Shown: piece by piece, positions 36,405-44,754 of the stretch
Numbering within the stretch: the first letter of the stretch is position 1
How the letters are laid out: every line of letters starts with the position of its first letter
Source of the DNA: an uncultured Pelagibacteraceae bacterium
GTDB lineage: Bacteria; Pseudomonadota; Alphaproteobacteria; Pelagibacterales; Pelagibacteraceae
DNA: 44,754 nucleotides
NCBI GenBank assembly: GCA_902588585.1
Contig: CACIPQ010000008.1
Location: 1 to 44,754 of the forward strand
Direction: 5' to 3'
The notes under the pieces: generated by a model
The model's database searches: none
Told to the model about the DNA's origin: nothing
What the model saw: only the letters and a program-made list of their open reading frames with translations
Made by a program: the position numbers and the translations under genes

Positions 36405-38780
36405 TTAATGTCTGCTTGTAACTTCGCTTTTACCTGAGGCCTGATCAATCTCTGCCCATTTCACAGGTTTTAACGTTTTTGTTAATGCGTGTTTTAAAAC
36501 CTCTTCAACTGTATTAACCGGAATTATATTTATGCTTTTTTTAATAACATCAGGTATTTCTACTAAATCTTTCTTATTGTCGTTTGGAATTAAAACAGTT
36601 TTAATTCCAGCTCTGTGTGCTGCTAATAATTTTTCTTTTAGTCCTCCTATTTGAAGAACGTGACCTCTTAAAGTTACTTCTCCGGTCATAGCTACATCCT
36701 TGCTAACAGGAACTCCAGTAATTGACGATATAATTGAAGTAACTATAGCTATACCTGCTGAAGGACCGTCTTTAGGAGTTGCTCCCTCTGGAACGTGTAT
36801 GTGAAAATCTTTTTTTTCAAAAAAAGGAGGTATTATTCCATAATCTAAAGATTTAGATCTAACATAAGATTTTGCTGCCTTTACAGACTCTTGCATTACC
36901 TCACCGAGCTTTCCAGTAATTTGCATTTTTCCTTTGCCGGGCATATTAACTGACTCTATTTTAAGAATTTCCCCTCCGACTTCAGTCCATGCCAAACCTG
37001 TGGCAACACCAGTTTTGTTTTCTTTTTCTATTTCTCCAAAATTAAATTTTTTAACTCCTAAATAATTGTTAAGATCTTCTTCCGATACTGTCTTGTTTAT
37101 TTTTTCTTTTGAATCTATCTTTTTAACCATTTTTCTTGCAATTTTTGAGATTTCTCTTTCTAAATTTCTAACCCCTGACTCTCTTGTATAATCTCTAATA
37201 ATTTTTTTATTTACTTTCTCAGAAATTTCCCATTCTTCTTTTTTTAAACCATTATTTTCGCTTTGTTTTGGTATCAAAAATTTCTGAGCTATATTAATTT
37301 TTTCATCTTCTGTATAACCAGGTATTCTTATAATTTCCATTCTGTCTAAAAGCGGAGGAAGAATATTTAATGTATTTGCTGTAGTTACAAAAAGAACATC
37401 TGACAAATCGTAATCAACTTCTAAATAATGATCGTTGAATGTTTTATTTTGTTCAGGGTCTAAAGCCTCCAGTAAAGCTGAGGATGGATCTCCTCTATAA
37501 TCGCTTCCGACCTTATCGATTTCATCTAATAAAAATAAAGGGTTATTGGTTCCTGCTTTTTTCATCATTTGAATAATTTTTCCCGGTAAAGAACCAATGT
37601 ATGTTCTTCTATGACCTCTAATTTCAGCTTCATCTCTAACTCCTCCTAAGGAGATTCTTACAAATTTTCTGCCAGTTGCTCTCGCAATTGATTTGCCGAG
37701 AGATGTTTTTCCCACACCAGGTGGGCCCACCAAACAAAGTATAGGTCCTTTTAATTTCTCTATTCTTTTTTGAACAGCTAAATACTCTATTATTCTTTCC
37801 TTAACTTTTTCCAAACCATAATGATCTTCGTCTAAAACTTTTTGAGCAGAGTTTAAATCAGAGATAATCTTGCTTTTATTACTCCAAGGCAAATCTATCA
37901 TCCAGTCTAAATAATTTCTAACAACTGTAGCTTCTGCAGACATAGGACTCATTCCCTTTAATTTTTTAAGTTCAGACATGCATTTGTTTTGAGCTTCTTT
38001 TGTCATTTTAGCTTTCATTATAGATTTGCTTAAATTAGAGACTTCATCTTTACCATCCTCTATATCTCCAAGTTCTTTTTGAATTGCCTTTAGCTGTTCA
38101 TTCAAATAATACTCTCTTTGAGTTTTCTCCATTTGATTTTTAACTCTGCCTCTTATTCTTTTTTCCATGCTTATAACGCTGGTTTCTTTCTCTATTAATT
38201 CATAAATCTTTTCCAATCTTTTTTTAAGATCAGTCATTTCAAGCAATTCTTGTTTTTCAAAAATTTGAATATTTAAATTAGAAGATATGTTATCAGCCAA
38301 TTGTGTTGCGTTTTTTAGAGATTTTAAACCTTTTGTAAAATCAGAAACATCTTTTTTACTTAAGGTAGATAATTTTTCAAATTTCTTTATCAAATTTGAT
38401 GCAAAAACTTTGTTTTCTTCACTTTCTTTTTCAGACTCAATTATTTTAGTTTTGCAGCTTAGAAATTTTTTATTATTGTCTTCAATTTCAAGAATCTTAA
38501 CCCTGGCCAAGCCTTCTATTAAAACTTTGACGGTTCCATCGGGTAATTTTAGTAATTGTAAAACTTTACTAAGACATCCAAACGAATAGATATCTTTTTC
38601 AGTAGGGTCGTCTACTTCAGAATTTTTTTGTGTAACCAGAATTACTGACTTGTCTGATTTCATAACTTCTTCCAAAGCCTTTATTGACTTCTTTCTTCCA
38701 ACAAAAAGAGGCACCACTATTGAGGGAAAAATCACTATATCCCTAAGCGGTAAAAGAGGTTTCTTATTATCTGAATCCAT
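36405..38780 (-). CDS. lon: Lon, ATP-dependent protease
   Basis: Cytoplasmic quality-control protease. The 791 residues comprise an N-terminal LON substrate domain (LPLRDIVIFPSIVVPLFVGR, from about residue 10) and coiled-coil. An AAA+ module has Walker A GPPGVGKT at 352-359 and FLLDEIDK as Walker B. The protease domain carries the Ser674/Lys717 dyad (PKDGPSAGIA and GGLKEKLLAA). ATG 38780 is the only usable start. It is the last gene of tig-clpP-clpX-lon and has its own heat-shock-like promoter. Confidence 0.98.
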   Translation of the reverse strand: MDSDNKKPLLPLRDIVIFPSIVVPLFVGRKKSIKALEEVMKSDKSVILVTQKNSEVDDPTEKDIYSFGCLSKVLQLLKLPDGTVKVLIEGLARVKILEIEDNNKKFLSCKTKIIESEKESEENKVFASNLIKKFEKLSTLSKKDVSDFTKGLKSLKNATQLADNISSNLNIQIFEKQELLEMTDLKKRLEKIYELIEKETSVISMEKRIRGRVKNQMEKTQREYYLNEQLKAIQKELGDIEDGKDEVSNLSKSIMKAKMTKEAQNKCMSELKKLKGMSPMSAEATVVRNYLDWMIDLPWSNKSKIISDLNSAQKVLDEDHYGLEKVKERIIEYLAVQKRIEKLKGPILCLVGPPGVGKTSLGKSIARATGRKFVRISLGGVRDEAEIRGHRRTYIGSLPGKIIQMMKKAGTNNPLFLLDEIDKVGSDYRGDPSSALLEALDPEQNKTFNDHYLEVDYDLSDVLFVTTANTLNILPPLLDRMEIIRIPGYTEDEKINIAQKFLIPKQSENNGLKKEEWEISEKVNKKIIRDYTRESGVRNLEREISKIARKMVKKIDSKEKINKTVSEEDLNNYLGVKKFNFGEIEKENKTGVATGLAWTEVGGEILKIESVNMPGKGKMQITGKLGEVMQESVKAAKSYVRSKSLDYGIIPPFFEKKDFHIHVPEGATPKDGPSAGIAIVTSIISSITGVPVSKDVAMTGEVTLRGHVLQIGGLKEKLLAAHRAGIKTVLIPNDNKKDLVEIPDVIKKSINIIPVNTVEEVLKHALTKTLKPVKWAEIDQASGKSEVTSRH

Positions 38781-38788
38781 AGTTATTA

Positions 38789-38816
38789 ATATGGCTACTT
38801 AAATAATTATTGCAAG
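38789..38816 (-). promoter_or_regulatory. RpoH (sigma-32)-type promoter for lon
   Basis: On the minus strand CTTGCAA (38816-38810), a 14-base spacer and GCCATAT (38795-38789) match the heat-shock sigma consensus CTTGAAA / CCCATNT at 12 of 14 positions. lon is a classical RpoH target in proteobacteria. The -10 box ends 8 bases before the lon ATG, so the mRNA leader would be only a few bases. Confidence 0.6.
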
Positions 38817-38822
38817 AGAAAT

Positions 38823-40076
38823 CTAGGCCGCAGTTGTAGATTTGTTTTTTGAAAAACTAATGATAGGTTCGGTTTTGCCCTTGACAACAGACTTGTCAAT
38901 TGTAACTGAATCAACATTTTCCATGTCTGGCAATGCAAACATAGTTTTTAGAAGTATTGACTCTAATATTGATCTTAGACCTCTAGCTCCAGTTTTTTTG
39001 CTAATAGCCCTTTTGGCTACCTCGTTTAATGCATCTTCTCTAAATTCTAATTTAACATTTTCAAATTCAAAAAGTCTTTTATACTGTTTAATTAAAGAAT
39101 TCTTTGGTTCTTTTAAAATTTTTACTAAAGATTTTTCGTCTAAATCTTTTAGAGTAGTAACAATAGGCATTCTTCCAACAAATTCAGGGATAAGACCATA
39201 CTTAATTAAATCTTCTGGTTCCAGTTTGTGTATAAGATCTGAGTTCATATTTTCATCCCTGCTTCTAACTTTGGCTCCAAAACCAATTGAAGTTCCTTTT
39301 CCTCTGGCTTCTATTACTTTGTCCAGTCCTGCAAAAGCACCTCCGCATATAAATAAAATATTTGTAGTGTCTACTTGTAAAAATTCTTGTTGAGGATGTT
39401 TTCTACCTCCCTGTGGAGGCACACTTGCTATAGTCCCCTCCATAATTTTTAAAAGAGCCTGCTGAACACCTTCTCCTGAAACATCTCTGGTAATTGAAGG
39501 ATTTTCTGATTTTCTACTAATCTTATCTACCTCATCAATATAAACTATGCCTCTCTGAGCTTTTTCAACATTATAATCCGCTGCTTGAAGTAATTTTAAA
39601 ATTATATTTTCAACATCTTCACCAACATAACCAGCTTCTGTTAATGTTGTGGCATCAGCCATTGTAAATGGTACGTCTAAAATTCTCGCTAAAGTTTGAG
39701 CTAATAAAGTTTTTCCACATCCAGTGGGACCAACTAAAAGAACGTTTGACTTAGATAATTCCAAATCTTTATTGCTTTTTGATTCATGATTAAGTCTTTT
39801 GTAATGATTGTGTACAGCTACAGACAAAACCTCTTTTGCATAAGTTTGTCCAATAACATAATCATCTAAAACTTTACATATTTCACTTGGTGTTGGAACT
39901 CCCTCTTCATTTTTAAATAAAGAGCTTTTGGTTTCTTCCTTTATGATGTCCATACAAAGTTCAACGCACTCATCACAAATAAAAACAGTTGGTCCAGCAA
40001 TAAGTTTTTTAACTTCGTGTTGACTCTTTCCACAAAAAGAGCAGTAAAGAATATTTTTGTTATTTTTGTCTGACAT
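38823..40076 (-). CDS. clpX: ClpX, ATPase subunit of ClpXP protease
   Basis: Unfolds and feeds substrates to ClpP. The 417 residues have the N-terminal C4 zinc-binding domain (Cys12, 15, 34, 37), Walker A GPTGCGKT at 116-123, [10 protein letters not shown] (Walker B), and [17 protein letters not shown]. The C-terminal sensor-2 region is intact ([14 protein letters not shown]). It sits 77 bases downstream of clpP with a candidate promoter in the gap, and 42 bases upstream of lon. Confidence 0.98.
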   Translation of the reverse strand: MSDKNNKNILYCSFCGKSQHEVKKLIAGPTVFICDECVELCMDIIKEETKSSLFKNEEGVPTPSEICKVLDDYVIGQTYAKEVLSVAVHNHYKRLNHESKSNKDLELSKSNVLLVGPTGCGKTLLAQTLARILDVPFTMADATTLTEAGYVGEDVENIILKLLQAADYNVEKAQRGIVYIDEVDKISRKSENPSITRDVSGEGVQQALLKIMEGTIASVPPQGGRKHPQQEFLQVDTTNILFICGGAFAGLDKVIEARGKGTSIGFGAKVRSRDENMNSDLIHKLEPEDLIKYGLIPEFVGRMPIVTTLKDLDEKSLVKILKEPKNSLIKQYKRLFEFENVKLEFREDALNEVAKRAISKKTGARGLRSILESILLKTMFALPDMENVDSVTIDKSVVKGKTEPIISFSKNKSTTAA

Positions 40077-40091
40077 AACGAATCAAAATCC

Positions 40092-40120
40092 AATTTAAAT
40101 GTTAGCGGAATCTTTGGCAA
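40092..40120 (-). promoter_or_regulatory. Candidate internal promoter for clpX
   Basis: On the minus strand TTGCCA (40120-40115), 17 bases, then TAAATT (40097-40092), with a likely start about 8-10 bases before the clpX ATG at 40076. The -35 matches at five of six positions, the -10 at four. Confidence 0.45.
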
Positions 40121-40125
40121 GTATA

Positions 40126-40141
40126 AGTTGTGCGACCAACT
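40126..40141. repeat. Small inverted repeat in clpP-clpX gap
   Basis: AGTTG, a 6-base spacer and CAACT lie just upstream of the candidate clpX promoter. No T-run follows on either strand, so it is not a convincing terminator. It may be chance in such AT-rich DNA. Confidence 0.25.
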
Positions 40142-40153
40142 AGATATTGTGTA

Positions 40154-40765
40154 TTATTTTCTTTTTTCGACTACAGAGTCAATTAGACCAAAATCTTTTG
40201 CTTCACTTGCTGTCATAAACTTATCTCTTTCGAGAGCTTGTGAGATTTCTTTTAACGACTTACCGGTATGTTTAGAGTAAATTTGATTTAATCTTTCTTT
40301 TAAAGACAAAATTTCCTTGGCATGTATTTGTATATCAGTGGCCTGTCCTTGAAAACCTGCAGAAGGTTGATGAACCATGATTCTCGAGTGAGGTAATGAA
40401 AATCTTTTACCCTTTTCTCCAGCAGCTAAAAGAAAAGATCCCATTGATGAAGCTTGACCTATACAAAGTGTAGATACCGGAGATTTTATGTATTGCATAG
40501 TGTCATAAATTCCTAGACCAGACGTAACTAATCCGCCAGGACTATTTATATAAAAATTTATTTCTTTTTTTGGATTTTCCGATTCTAAAAATAAAAGTTG
40601 TGCTGTAACTAATGACGCAACATTGTCATTAACGGGTCCTACTAAAAACACTATTCTTTCCTTTAAAAGTCTAGAATAAATATCATAGGCCCTTTCACCT
40701 TTAGTAGTTTGTTCAACCACCATAGGGATCAAATTATTCATTTGTTCTTCAATATTACGACTCAT
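40154..40765 (-). CDS. clpP: ClpP, proteolytic subunit of Clp protease
   Basis: Serine peptidase that forms the tetradecameric chamber used by ClpX. The 203 residues show the triad: Ser107 in [11 protein letters not shown], His132 in RIMVHQP, and Asp181 in ERDKFMT. The N-terminal [20 protein letters not shown] is typical. It lies between tig and clpX, the standard proteobacterial arrangement. The 46 bases before it show no clear promoter. Confidence 0.98.
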   Translation of the reverse strand: MSRNIEEQMNNLIPMVVEQTTKGERAYDIYSRLLKERIVFLVGPVNDNVASLVTAQLLFLESENPKKEINFYINSPGGLVTSGLGIYDTMQYIKSPVSTLCIGQASSMGSFLLAAGEKGKRFSLPHSRIMVHQPSAGFQGQATDIQIHAKEILSLKERLNQIYSKHTGKSLKEISQALERDKFMTASEAKDFGLIDSVVEKRK

Positions 40766-40811
40766 AATAGTATCGCTTATACAATCTTCGAGGAGTTTTT
40801 GCTAATTTTTT

Positions 40812-42173
40812 CTATTTTTTCTTTCTAATTTTCGTTTTTTTCTGCTGTTTTTTAACGCTAGATGATTTTGAATTTTTAGAATCCTCACTAATTTTTTTTA
40901 ATATTTCTTCAGCTTCTTTGGTGTTAATAGTTTTCTTTTGTAATTTAATTTTTGTTTTTATTAACTCTATTACTTTTTCTTCATACAGTGCTCCTCTTAA
41001 GCTAGCTAATGCATTTTGATTTTTTTGATAATATTCCATAACCATTTTTTCTTGACCAGGCATACTTTTAATTTGTTTTTGAATTTCACTTTGAATCTCT
41101 GCTTCATTTACTTTTAAATTGTTTTTTAATCCAATCTCATTCAAAATTAGTCCTGTTTTTATTCTTGATCTAGCCAATTTTATATGTTCATTTTTGTTCT
41201 TTTCGACATCTTCCTTTTTTAAGTTTTGAGTAATTATTTTGGTTTCTTGTTCAATTAAGTTTTCAGGTAAATCAACTTCATGAGATTTTTCGATTTGTTC
41301 TAAAATCTTTTTTTTCGTTATTGTTTCTAAAGTATTTTGGTATTGATTTTTTATTTGTTTTTTAATTAAACTTTTTAAATCATTAAGATCTTTTGCTCCA
41401 AGTTTTTTTCCAAGTTCATCATCAAGCTTGGTCTCTATTGTTTTTTTTATATTTATAATTTTACAATTAAAGTTTGCTTTCTTGTTGGCAAGTTCCTTCT
41501 TGGGAAAGTTTTCAGGAAGCTTAACTGAAACAGATTTGTTCTGATTTATTTTAACTCCAACTAACTGTTCATCAAATCCTTTAATAAATAAATCTTTTCC
41601 TAAAACAAGCTGTATATTCTTTCCTTCATTTCCCTCAAAATCTTTTTCTTCAACTTTTGCTTTGTAGTCAAAAACAACAAGATCTCCTAAATTAGATTTT
41701 TCTTCTTTTTTCTTGTCGGAAAAATTTTGTTGATTTTTTGCAATTTCTTTTAACCTATTTTCTACCAGTTCATTTTCAACTTCTATTTCATAATTAGTAC
41801 CTTGAATTTTTTCCAAAGATTTTAATTTAATATCTGGCAAAGTATCTAATTCCATAGTGTAATCTAAATCTTTTCCTTCACCGAAAGTTTTTAAATCTAT
41901 TTTTGGTTGCCCTGCTACTTTAATTTTGTTGTCCTCAATTGCCTTTGCAGATGTTTCTCTTAAAATTCCATCAATAACTTCCCCGTATATAGCTTTTCCA
42001 AATTGATTTTTAATTACTTGTGGAGGAACTTTTCCAGGTCTAAAACCTTTTAATTCAACTTTATTTTGAAGTTCAATAAGTTTTTCATCCATTTTTTTTT
42101 GAATAGTTTTCTTGTCTACCAGAACTGACAAACTAGTTTTTAAACCTTTTTTTGAATTAATACGAACTTTCAT
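40812..42173 (-). CDS. tig: Trigger factor, ribosome-associated chaperone and PPIase
   Basis: First chaperone met by nascent chains at the ribosome exit. Starting at ATG 42173 gives MKVRINSKKGLKTSL and 453 residues. The ribosome-binding signature GFRPGKVPP is at residues 43-51. An FKBP-like PPIase domain follows (about 150-240, GDLVVFDYKAKVEEKDFEG), then a long helical C-terminal domain and an unusually Lys-rich tail (SSVKKQQKKTKIRKKK). A longer reading frame from 42221 runs through tRNA-Leu and is spurious. Only 6 bases separate the tRNA 3' end from the start codon, leaving no room for a normal Shine-Dalgarno site outside the tRNA. Confidence 0.97.
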   Translation of the reverse strand: MKVRINSKKGLKTSLSVLVDKKTIQKKMDEKLIELQNKVELKGFRPGKVPPQVIKNQFGKAIYGEVIDGILRETSAKAIEDNKIKVAGQPKIDLKTFGEGKDLDYTMELDTLPDIKLKSLEKIQGTNYEIEVENELVENRLKEIAKNQQNFSDKKKEEKSNLGDLVVFDYKAKVEEKDFEGNEGKNIQLVLGKDLFIKGFDEQLVGVKINQNKSVSVKLPENFPKKELANKKANFNCKIINIKKTIETKLDDELGKKLGAKDLNDLKSLIKKQIKNQYQNTLETITKKKILEQIEKSHEVDLPENLIEQETKIITQNLKKEDVEKNKNEHIKLARSRIKTGLILNEIGLKNNLKVNEAEIQSEIQKQIKSMPGQEKMVMEYYQKNQNALASLRGALYEEKVIELIKTKIKLQKKTINTKEAEEILKKISEDSKNSKSSSVKKQQKKTKIRKKK

Positions 42174-42179
42174 ATTTTT

Positions 42180-42264
42180 TGGTGGGCAAGAAGAGACTCG
42201 AACTCTTAAGCCTTGCGGCACTAGTTCCTAAGACTAGCGCGTATACCAATTCCGCCACTTGCCC
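42180..42264 (-). tRNA. tRNA-Leu (TAG)
   Basis: An 85-base class II tRNA with a long variable arm and encoded CCA. The acceptor stem pairs GGGCAAG with CTTGCCC; the D-region GCGGAATTGG is typical of tRNA-Leu; anticodon stem CTAGT/ACTAG with loop CTTAGGA reads TAG. It is wedged between the GT4 transferase gene (33 bases upstream) and tig (6 bases downstream). Confidence 0.97.
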
Positions 42265-42297
42265 CTTTTTATTTTTTATAACAGCAACTTATAACAA

Positions 42298-43362
42298 CTA
42301 TTGCTTTTTTTCGAAACTATAAAGTAAATAATAAAAGACTATATAAAGAGCTATCAAAGAGAAAAACCAGTACTTACAAATTAACCCGTTATCATTGAAG
42401 AAGATCGAAGGCAAAATTAAACTTAAATAAACCAAATTAATGGTTAAAGAATTTAGATAATTACAATCTTTAAATTTTTTAGATTTTTCCAAATAATTGT
42501 ACAGAAGCATATGCATATGTTGTCTGTCTGGTTTTAATGGAGACTTTCTCAAATATAACTTTCTGAAAAAAGAAAAAAAAACCTCAAAAAATAGATAAAA
42601 TAAAAGTATGCAGAAGAAAAAAGACGAGATCTCTGGATTCAAATTATTTGTTTGAATAATATTTAAAGCAACTAAAACTCCGAATAAGTAGGACCCTCCA
42701 TCGCCCATGAACATCTTAGCTTTGGGAAAATTAAAAAGTAGAAACGACAACAAAACTACAATTTGTGCAGTAATTATTATGGTTAAATGTTCGTGATTAT
42801 TGTTTAGGTTTAAAAACAAAAGTATAATATTTATTATAAGCAAGTGAATCGTCAAAAGACCATTGAAACCATCTATTAGGTTGGCTCCATTTATAATAAA
42901 CAAAAAACACAACAGAATAAAAAAATTTGCAAATATACTGTTTGCCATCCATATATTCAGAAAGATCAAATCAATAGAGTTAATATTGATAGAAAAAAAA
43001 GTTATAAATACAAACAAGATAGCAATCATTAAAACAAGCCTATAATTTGGACTGATCTTAAATTTTATATCCTCAGAAAAGCCAAGCAAAAATAAGGTTA
43101 TAGACAGAACCAGATATTCAGTGAGAATTTGTTGAAACAAAAAATAGTATAAAACAAAAAAAATAGTTAAAGATATTATTGAGGCTAAACCACCGCTTCT
43201 TGCAGCTGGTTCCTTGTGGAAAGCCTGAGGTTTGTCAAAATCTTGATCCATTAATGCTCCGTTTCCAATTTTTGGTGAAAATTTATTCACCGTTAGAGCA
43301 ACAAAAAAACTTAATAGTGAAATAACAGAGAGAAGACTTAATGAGGCTGATTCCGTTGGCAT
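42298..43362 (-). CDS. GT4 polyprenyl-phosphate sugar-1-phosphate transferase (WecA/WbpL-like)
   Basis: Integral membrane enzyme that transfers a HexNAc-1-phosphate from a UDP-sugar to undecaprenyl phosphate, starting a surface polysaccharide. The 354 residues form about ten helices. Family motifs are KPQAFHKEPAARSGGLA near residue 44; an acidic pair Glu97-Asp98 where many members have Asp-Asp; NLIDGFNGL with Asp164; GDGGSYLFG with Asp221; and the basic loop PDRQHMHMLL (His282, His284). The His-x-His loop favours WecA/WbpL over MraY, whose mur neighbours are absent here. The exact sugar cannot be read from sequence. It overlaps the transporter gene by 1 base. Confidence 0.88.
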   Translation of the reverse strand: MPTESASLSLLSVISLLSFFVALTVNKFSPKIGNGALMDQDFDKPQAFHKEPAARSGGLASIISLTIFFVLYYFLFQQILTEYLVLSITLFLLGFSEDIKFKISPNYRLVLMIAILFVFITFFSININSIDLIFLNIWMANSIFANFFILLCFLFIINGANLIDGFNGLLTIHLLIINIILLFLNLNNNHEHLTIIITAQIVVLLSFLLFNFPKAKMFMGDGGSYLFGVLVALNIIQTNNLNPEISSFFFCILLFYLFFEVFFSFFRKLYLRKSPLKPDRQHMHMLLYNYLEKSKKFKDCNYLNSLTINLVYLSLILPSIFFNDNGLICKYWFFSLIALYIVFYYLLYSFEKKQ

Positions 43363-44255
43363 TATCTGTTCTGAATTCCTTTATTTCCTTTTTTTACCAT
43401 AAATATACCTAAAATAATAATTATAAGAGAAAGCAATACCTTCCATGTTATTTTTTCATCCATAATTAAATAGCCAAATATAACTCCGAATATTGGTATT
43501 AGATAAGCTACTTGCGCTTGAAAAATTAATCCATTGGTTGTCAAAATATGAAATCTTAACATCCATGCAATTCCTGTAGCAAAAATTCCTAAATAGACAA
43601 GTGATAGAGTAGATTCTAATGAAGGGTTTAGATTGTTCCATGGTTCTTGATAAAGGCAAAAAGGTAAAAGAGAAATTAATGACCAAATTACTGTAGAGGT
43701 AGTAACATTTTCATTTCCTTTGTTTTTTAAAAATTTTAAAGTTATTAATCCTCCAATCACATATAATGTTGATGCAAGAAGTATTATTAAAGCGTAAACA
43801 AAATTACTTTCTGAGATAACTATTTTATCAAAAAACAGAATAACAACTCCTATAAAACCAACTATTACTCCGATGCCCTTTGTTAAATTAAGTTTTTCAT
43901 TAGATGTAAAAAAATGAGCTAGTATTGCACCACTTAATGGTGTTGAGCTCATTAAAATTGCGGATAAATAACTTTGAACTTTATCTGTGCCGTAAGCAAT
44001 AAGTAGAAATGGCAGTGAAATGTTAACAAGTCCAACAAGAGCGTAGAGTTTCCAATCTTTGGAAAACGCCATTATTTTAATTTTTTTATAAAAGCACCAA
44101 AGAAATAAAGCTATTGTTGCAAAAAAAACTCTAACGAAAACCAAGGTAAAAGTATCGTAAGTATAAGTGGCTATTTTAATATTAAAAAAAGCCGATCCCC
44201 AAATTACTGCTAGTAAAAGTAATAAAAAAATATCAATAGCTTTTGGTTCTCTCAT
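43362..44255 (-). CDS. EamA-family (DMT superfamily) transporter
   Basis: Inner-membrane protein of 297 residues with ten predicted helices in two EamA repeats of about 140 residues (first repeat with LLLAVIWGSAFFNIKIA, second with LVYLGIFATGIAWMLRF). Members export or import amino acids, nucleosides or other small metabolites; the substrate cannot be told here. Its stop shares one base with the next start (TAATG), and its start overlaps the ybaK-like stop by 4 bases. Confidence 0.88.
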   Translation of the reverse strand: MREPKAIDIFLLLLLAVIWGSAFFNIKIATYTYDTFTLVFVRVFFATIALFLWCFYKKIKIMAFSKDWKLYALVGLVNISLPFLLIAYGTDKVQSYLSAILMSSTPLSGAILAHFFTSNEKLNLTKGIGVIVGFIGVVILFFDKIVISESNFVYALIILLASTLYVIGGLITLKFLKNKGNENVTTSTVIWSLISLLPFCLYQEPWNNLNPSLESTLSLVYLGIFATGIAWMLRFHILTTNGLIFQAQVAYLIPIFGVIFGYLIMDEKITWKVLLSLIIIILGIFMVKKGNKGIQNR

Positions 44256-44734
44256 TCAATTATTTCTTGCTCTGATCCAATTGTTAATTTAACCAACTCG
44301 GGATAAGTAATTCTGAATACACAATCAGGATGACCTGCTGCACCATACACATATTTAAACCTACTTAAAGACTTATCTACAATAATATTTAATTTTTTTA
44401 AGTGTCCTGTTGGAGCAACTCCTCCTATCGAAAAACCGGTATTTTCTTTTACCTGATCGGCATTAGCCATTGCGACATCTTTTTTATTCAAGATTTTTTT
44501 TAACTTATTTAGCGAACATCTTTTGTCTCCAGAAACTAAACAAATTATAAAAGTATCTTCAGTCTTAAAAACTAAACTCTTAACTATAGCTCCTAATTCG
44601 CATTTTAAAGAATTTGCAGCATCCTTGGCTGTCCTTGCTGTCGTGTCTAAAACTATTATTTTTAAATTAGAATCAAATTTCTTTAGAGATTCTTCCACTC
44701 TTTTTACAGGTTCTTTGTTCAATAATTCATTCAT
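44252..44734 (-). CDS. YbaK/ProX-family aminoacyl-tRNA deacylase
   Basis: Free-standing homologue of the ProS editing (INS) domain; studied members hydrolyse mischarged tRNAs such as Ala-tRNA-Pro or Cys-tRNA-Pro. The 160 residues include TARTAKDAANSL, GAIVKSLVF with the conserved lysine, GFSIGGVAPTGH, and VYGAAGHPDCVFRI. This set of motifs is characteristic of the fold. Specificity for one mischarged amino acid cannot be decided by eye. It is relevant because ProS in this window lacks an internal editing domain. Only 20 bases remain upstream, so its promoter is not seen. Confidence 0.9.
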   Translation of the reverse strand: MNELLNKEPVKRVEESLKKFDSNLKIIVLDTTARTAKDAANSLKCELGAIVKSLVFKTEDTFIICLVSGDKRCSLNKLKKILNKKDVAMANADQVKENTGFSIGGVAPTGHLKKLNIIVDKSLSRFKYVYGAAGHPDCVFRITYPELVKLTIGSEQEIIE

Positions 44735-44754
44735 TTTTTTAATCTTTGTAGAGC

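Noticed and set aside
38842-39393. 183-codon plus-strand open frame opposite clpX
   Set aside because: Antisense shadow of a strongly conserved ClpX region; its translation has no recognisable domain.
42174-42221. Upstream in-frame ATG extending trigger factor by 16 residues
   Set aside because: The extension is read entirely through tRNA-Leu and its 6-base spacer; family members begin at the downstream MKV-type start.
42265-42300. Candidate promoter for tRNA-Leu (TATAAA at about 42272-42282)
   Set aside because: No acceptable -35 at 16-18 bases; TATA-like strings are common in such AT-rich DNA. Read-through from the upstream gene is as likely.
1-44754. Search for mobile elements, prophage, CRISPR arrays, defence or toxin-antitoxin genes
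   Set aside because: No transposase, integrase, terminal inverted repeats, regularly spaced repeats or defence-type domains seen; gene content is core metabolism and information processing.

Overview
The window is a dense, very AT-rich stretch of an alphaproteobacterial chromosome. It looks like the SAR11 clade (Pelagibacterales, 'Candidatus Pelagibacter' type). Four things point there: alphaproteobacterial gene orders (nuo-birA-coaX-rnj-proS-lol-dnaE, rpsB-tsf-frr-uppS-cdsA-dxr-bamA-ompH-lpxD-fabZ-lpxA, tig-clpP-clpX-lon); Lys/Asn/Ile-rich proteins; shortened family members (ProS without an editing insertion, BirA reduced to its catalytic core, CdsA of 218 residues); and extreme compaction, with most neighbours overlapping by 1-8 bases. 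The clade assignment is an inference from style and gene order, not from a database match.

Layout. (1) 1-9.8 kb, minus strand: translation and envelope cluster rpsB, tsf, frr, uppS, cdsA, dxr, bamA, ompH, lpxD, fabZ and lpxA (cut by the left edge). A structured RNA leader and a promoter lie before rpsB. pyrH and rseP, usual members of this cluster, are absent from it. (2) 9.8-19.4 kb, minus: dnaE, lolD, one lolC/E permease, short proS, rnj (RNase J), coaX and birA, directly downstream of the nuo genes. (3) 19.4-33.3 kb, minus: a complete 14-gene complex I operon nuoA to nuoN. (4) 33.4-33.6 kb, minus: tRNA-Asp(GTC) and tRNA-Val(TAC). (5) 33.69-36.40 kb: the only plus-strand genes, encoding a zinc-ribbon membrane protein, acetoacetyl-CoA synthetase and a 72-residue unknown protein. 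(6) 36.4-44.7 kb, minus: ybaK-like deacylase, EamA transporter, GT4 sugar-phosphate transferase, tRNA-Leu(TAG), and the proteostasis genes tig, clpP, clpX and lon.

How the parts work together. UppS supplies the polyprenyl carrier used by the GT4 transferase. FabZ, LpxD and LpxA make lipid A. The Lol transporter, OmpH/Skp and BamA deliver and assemble outer-membrane lipoproteins and barrels. The tig-clp-lon block handles folding and turnover. Complex I powers the membrane. The free-standing YbaK-like deacylase may replace the editing domain missing from ProS.

No mobile element, CRISPR array, prophage or defence cassette is visible, and no gene-free stretch exceeds 300 bases. The items most worth a second look are regulatory: the switch-like rpsB leader, a heat-shock-type promoter almost abutting the lon start codon, a probable leaderless mRNA for the zinc-ribbon gene, tRNA-Leu ending 6 bases before the tig start codon, and inverted repeats before nuoA. 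I did not find a convincing undescribed multi-gene system.
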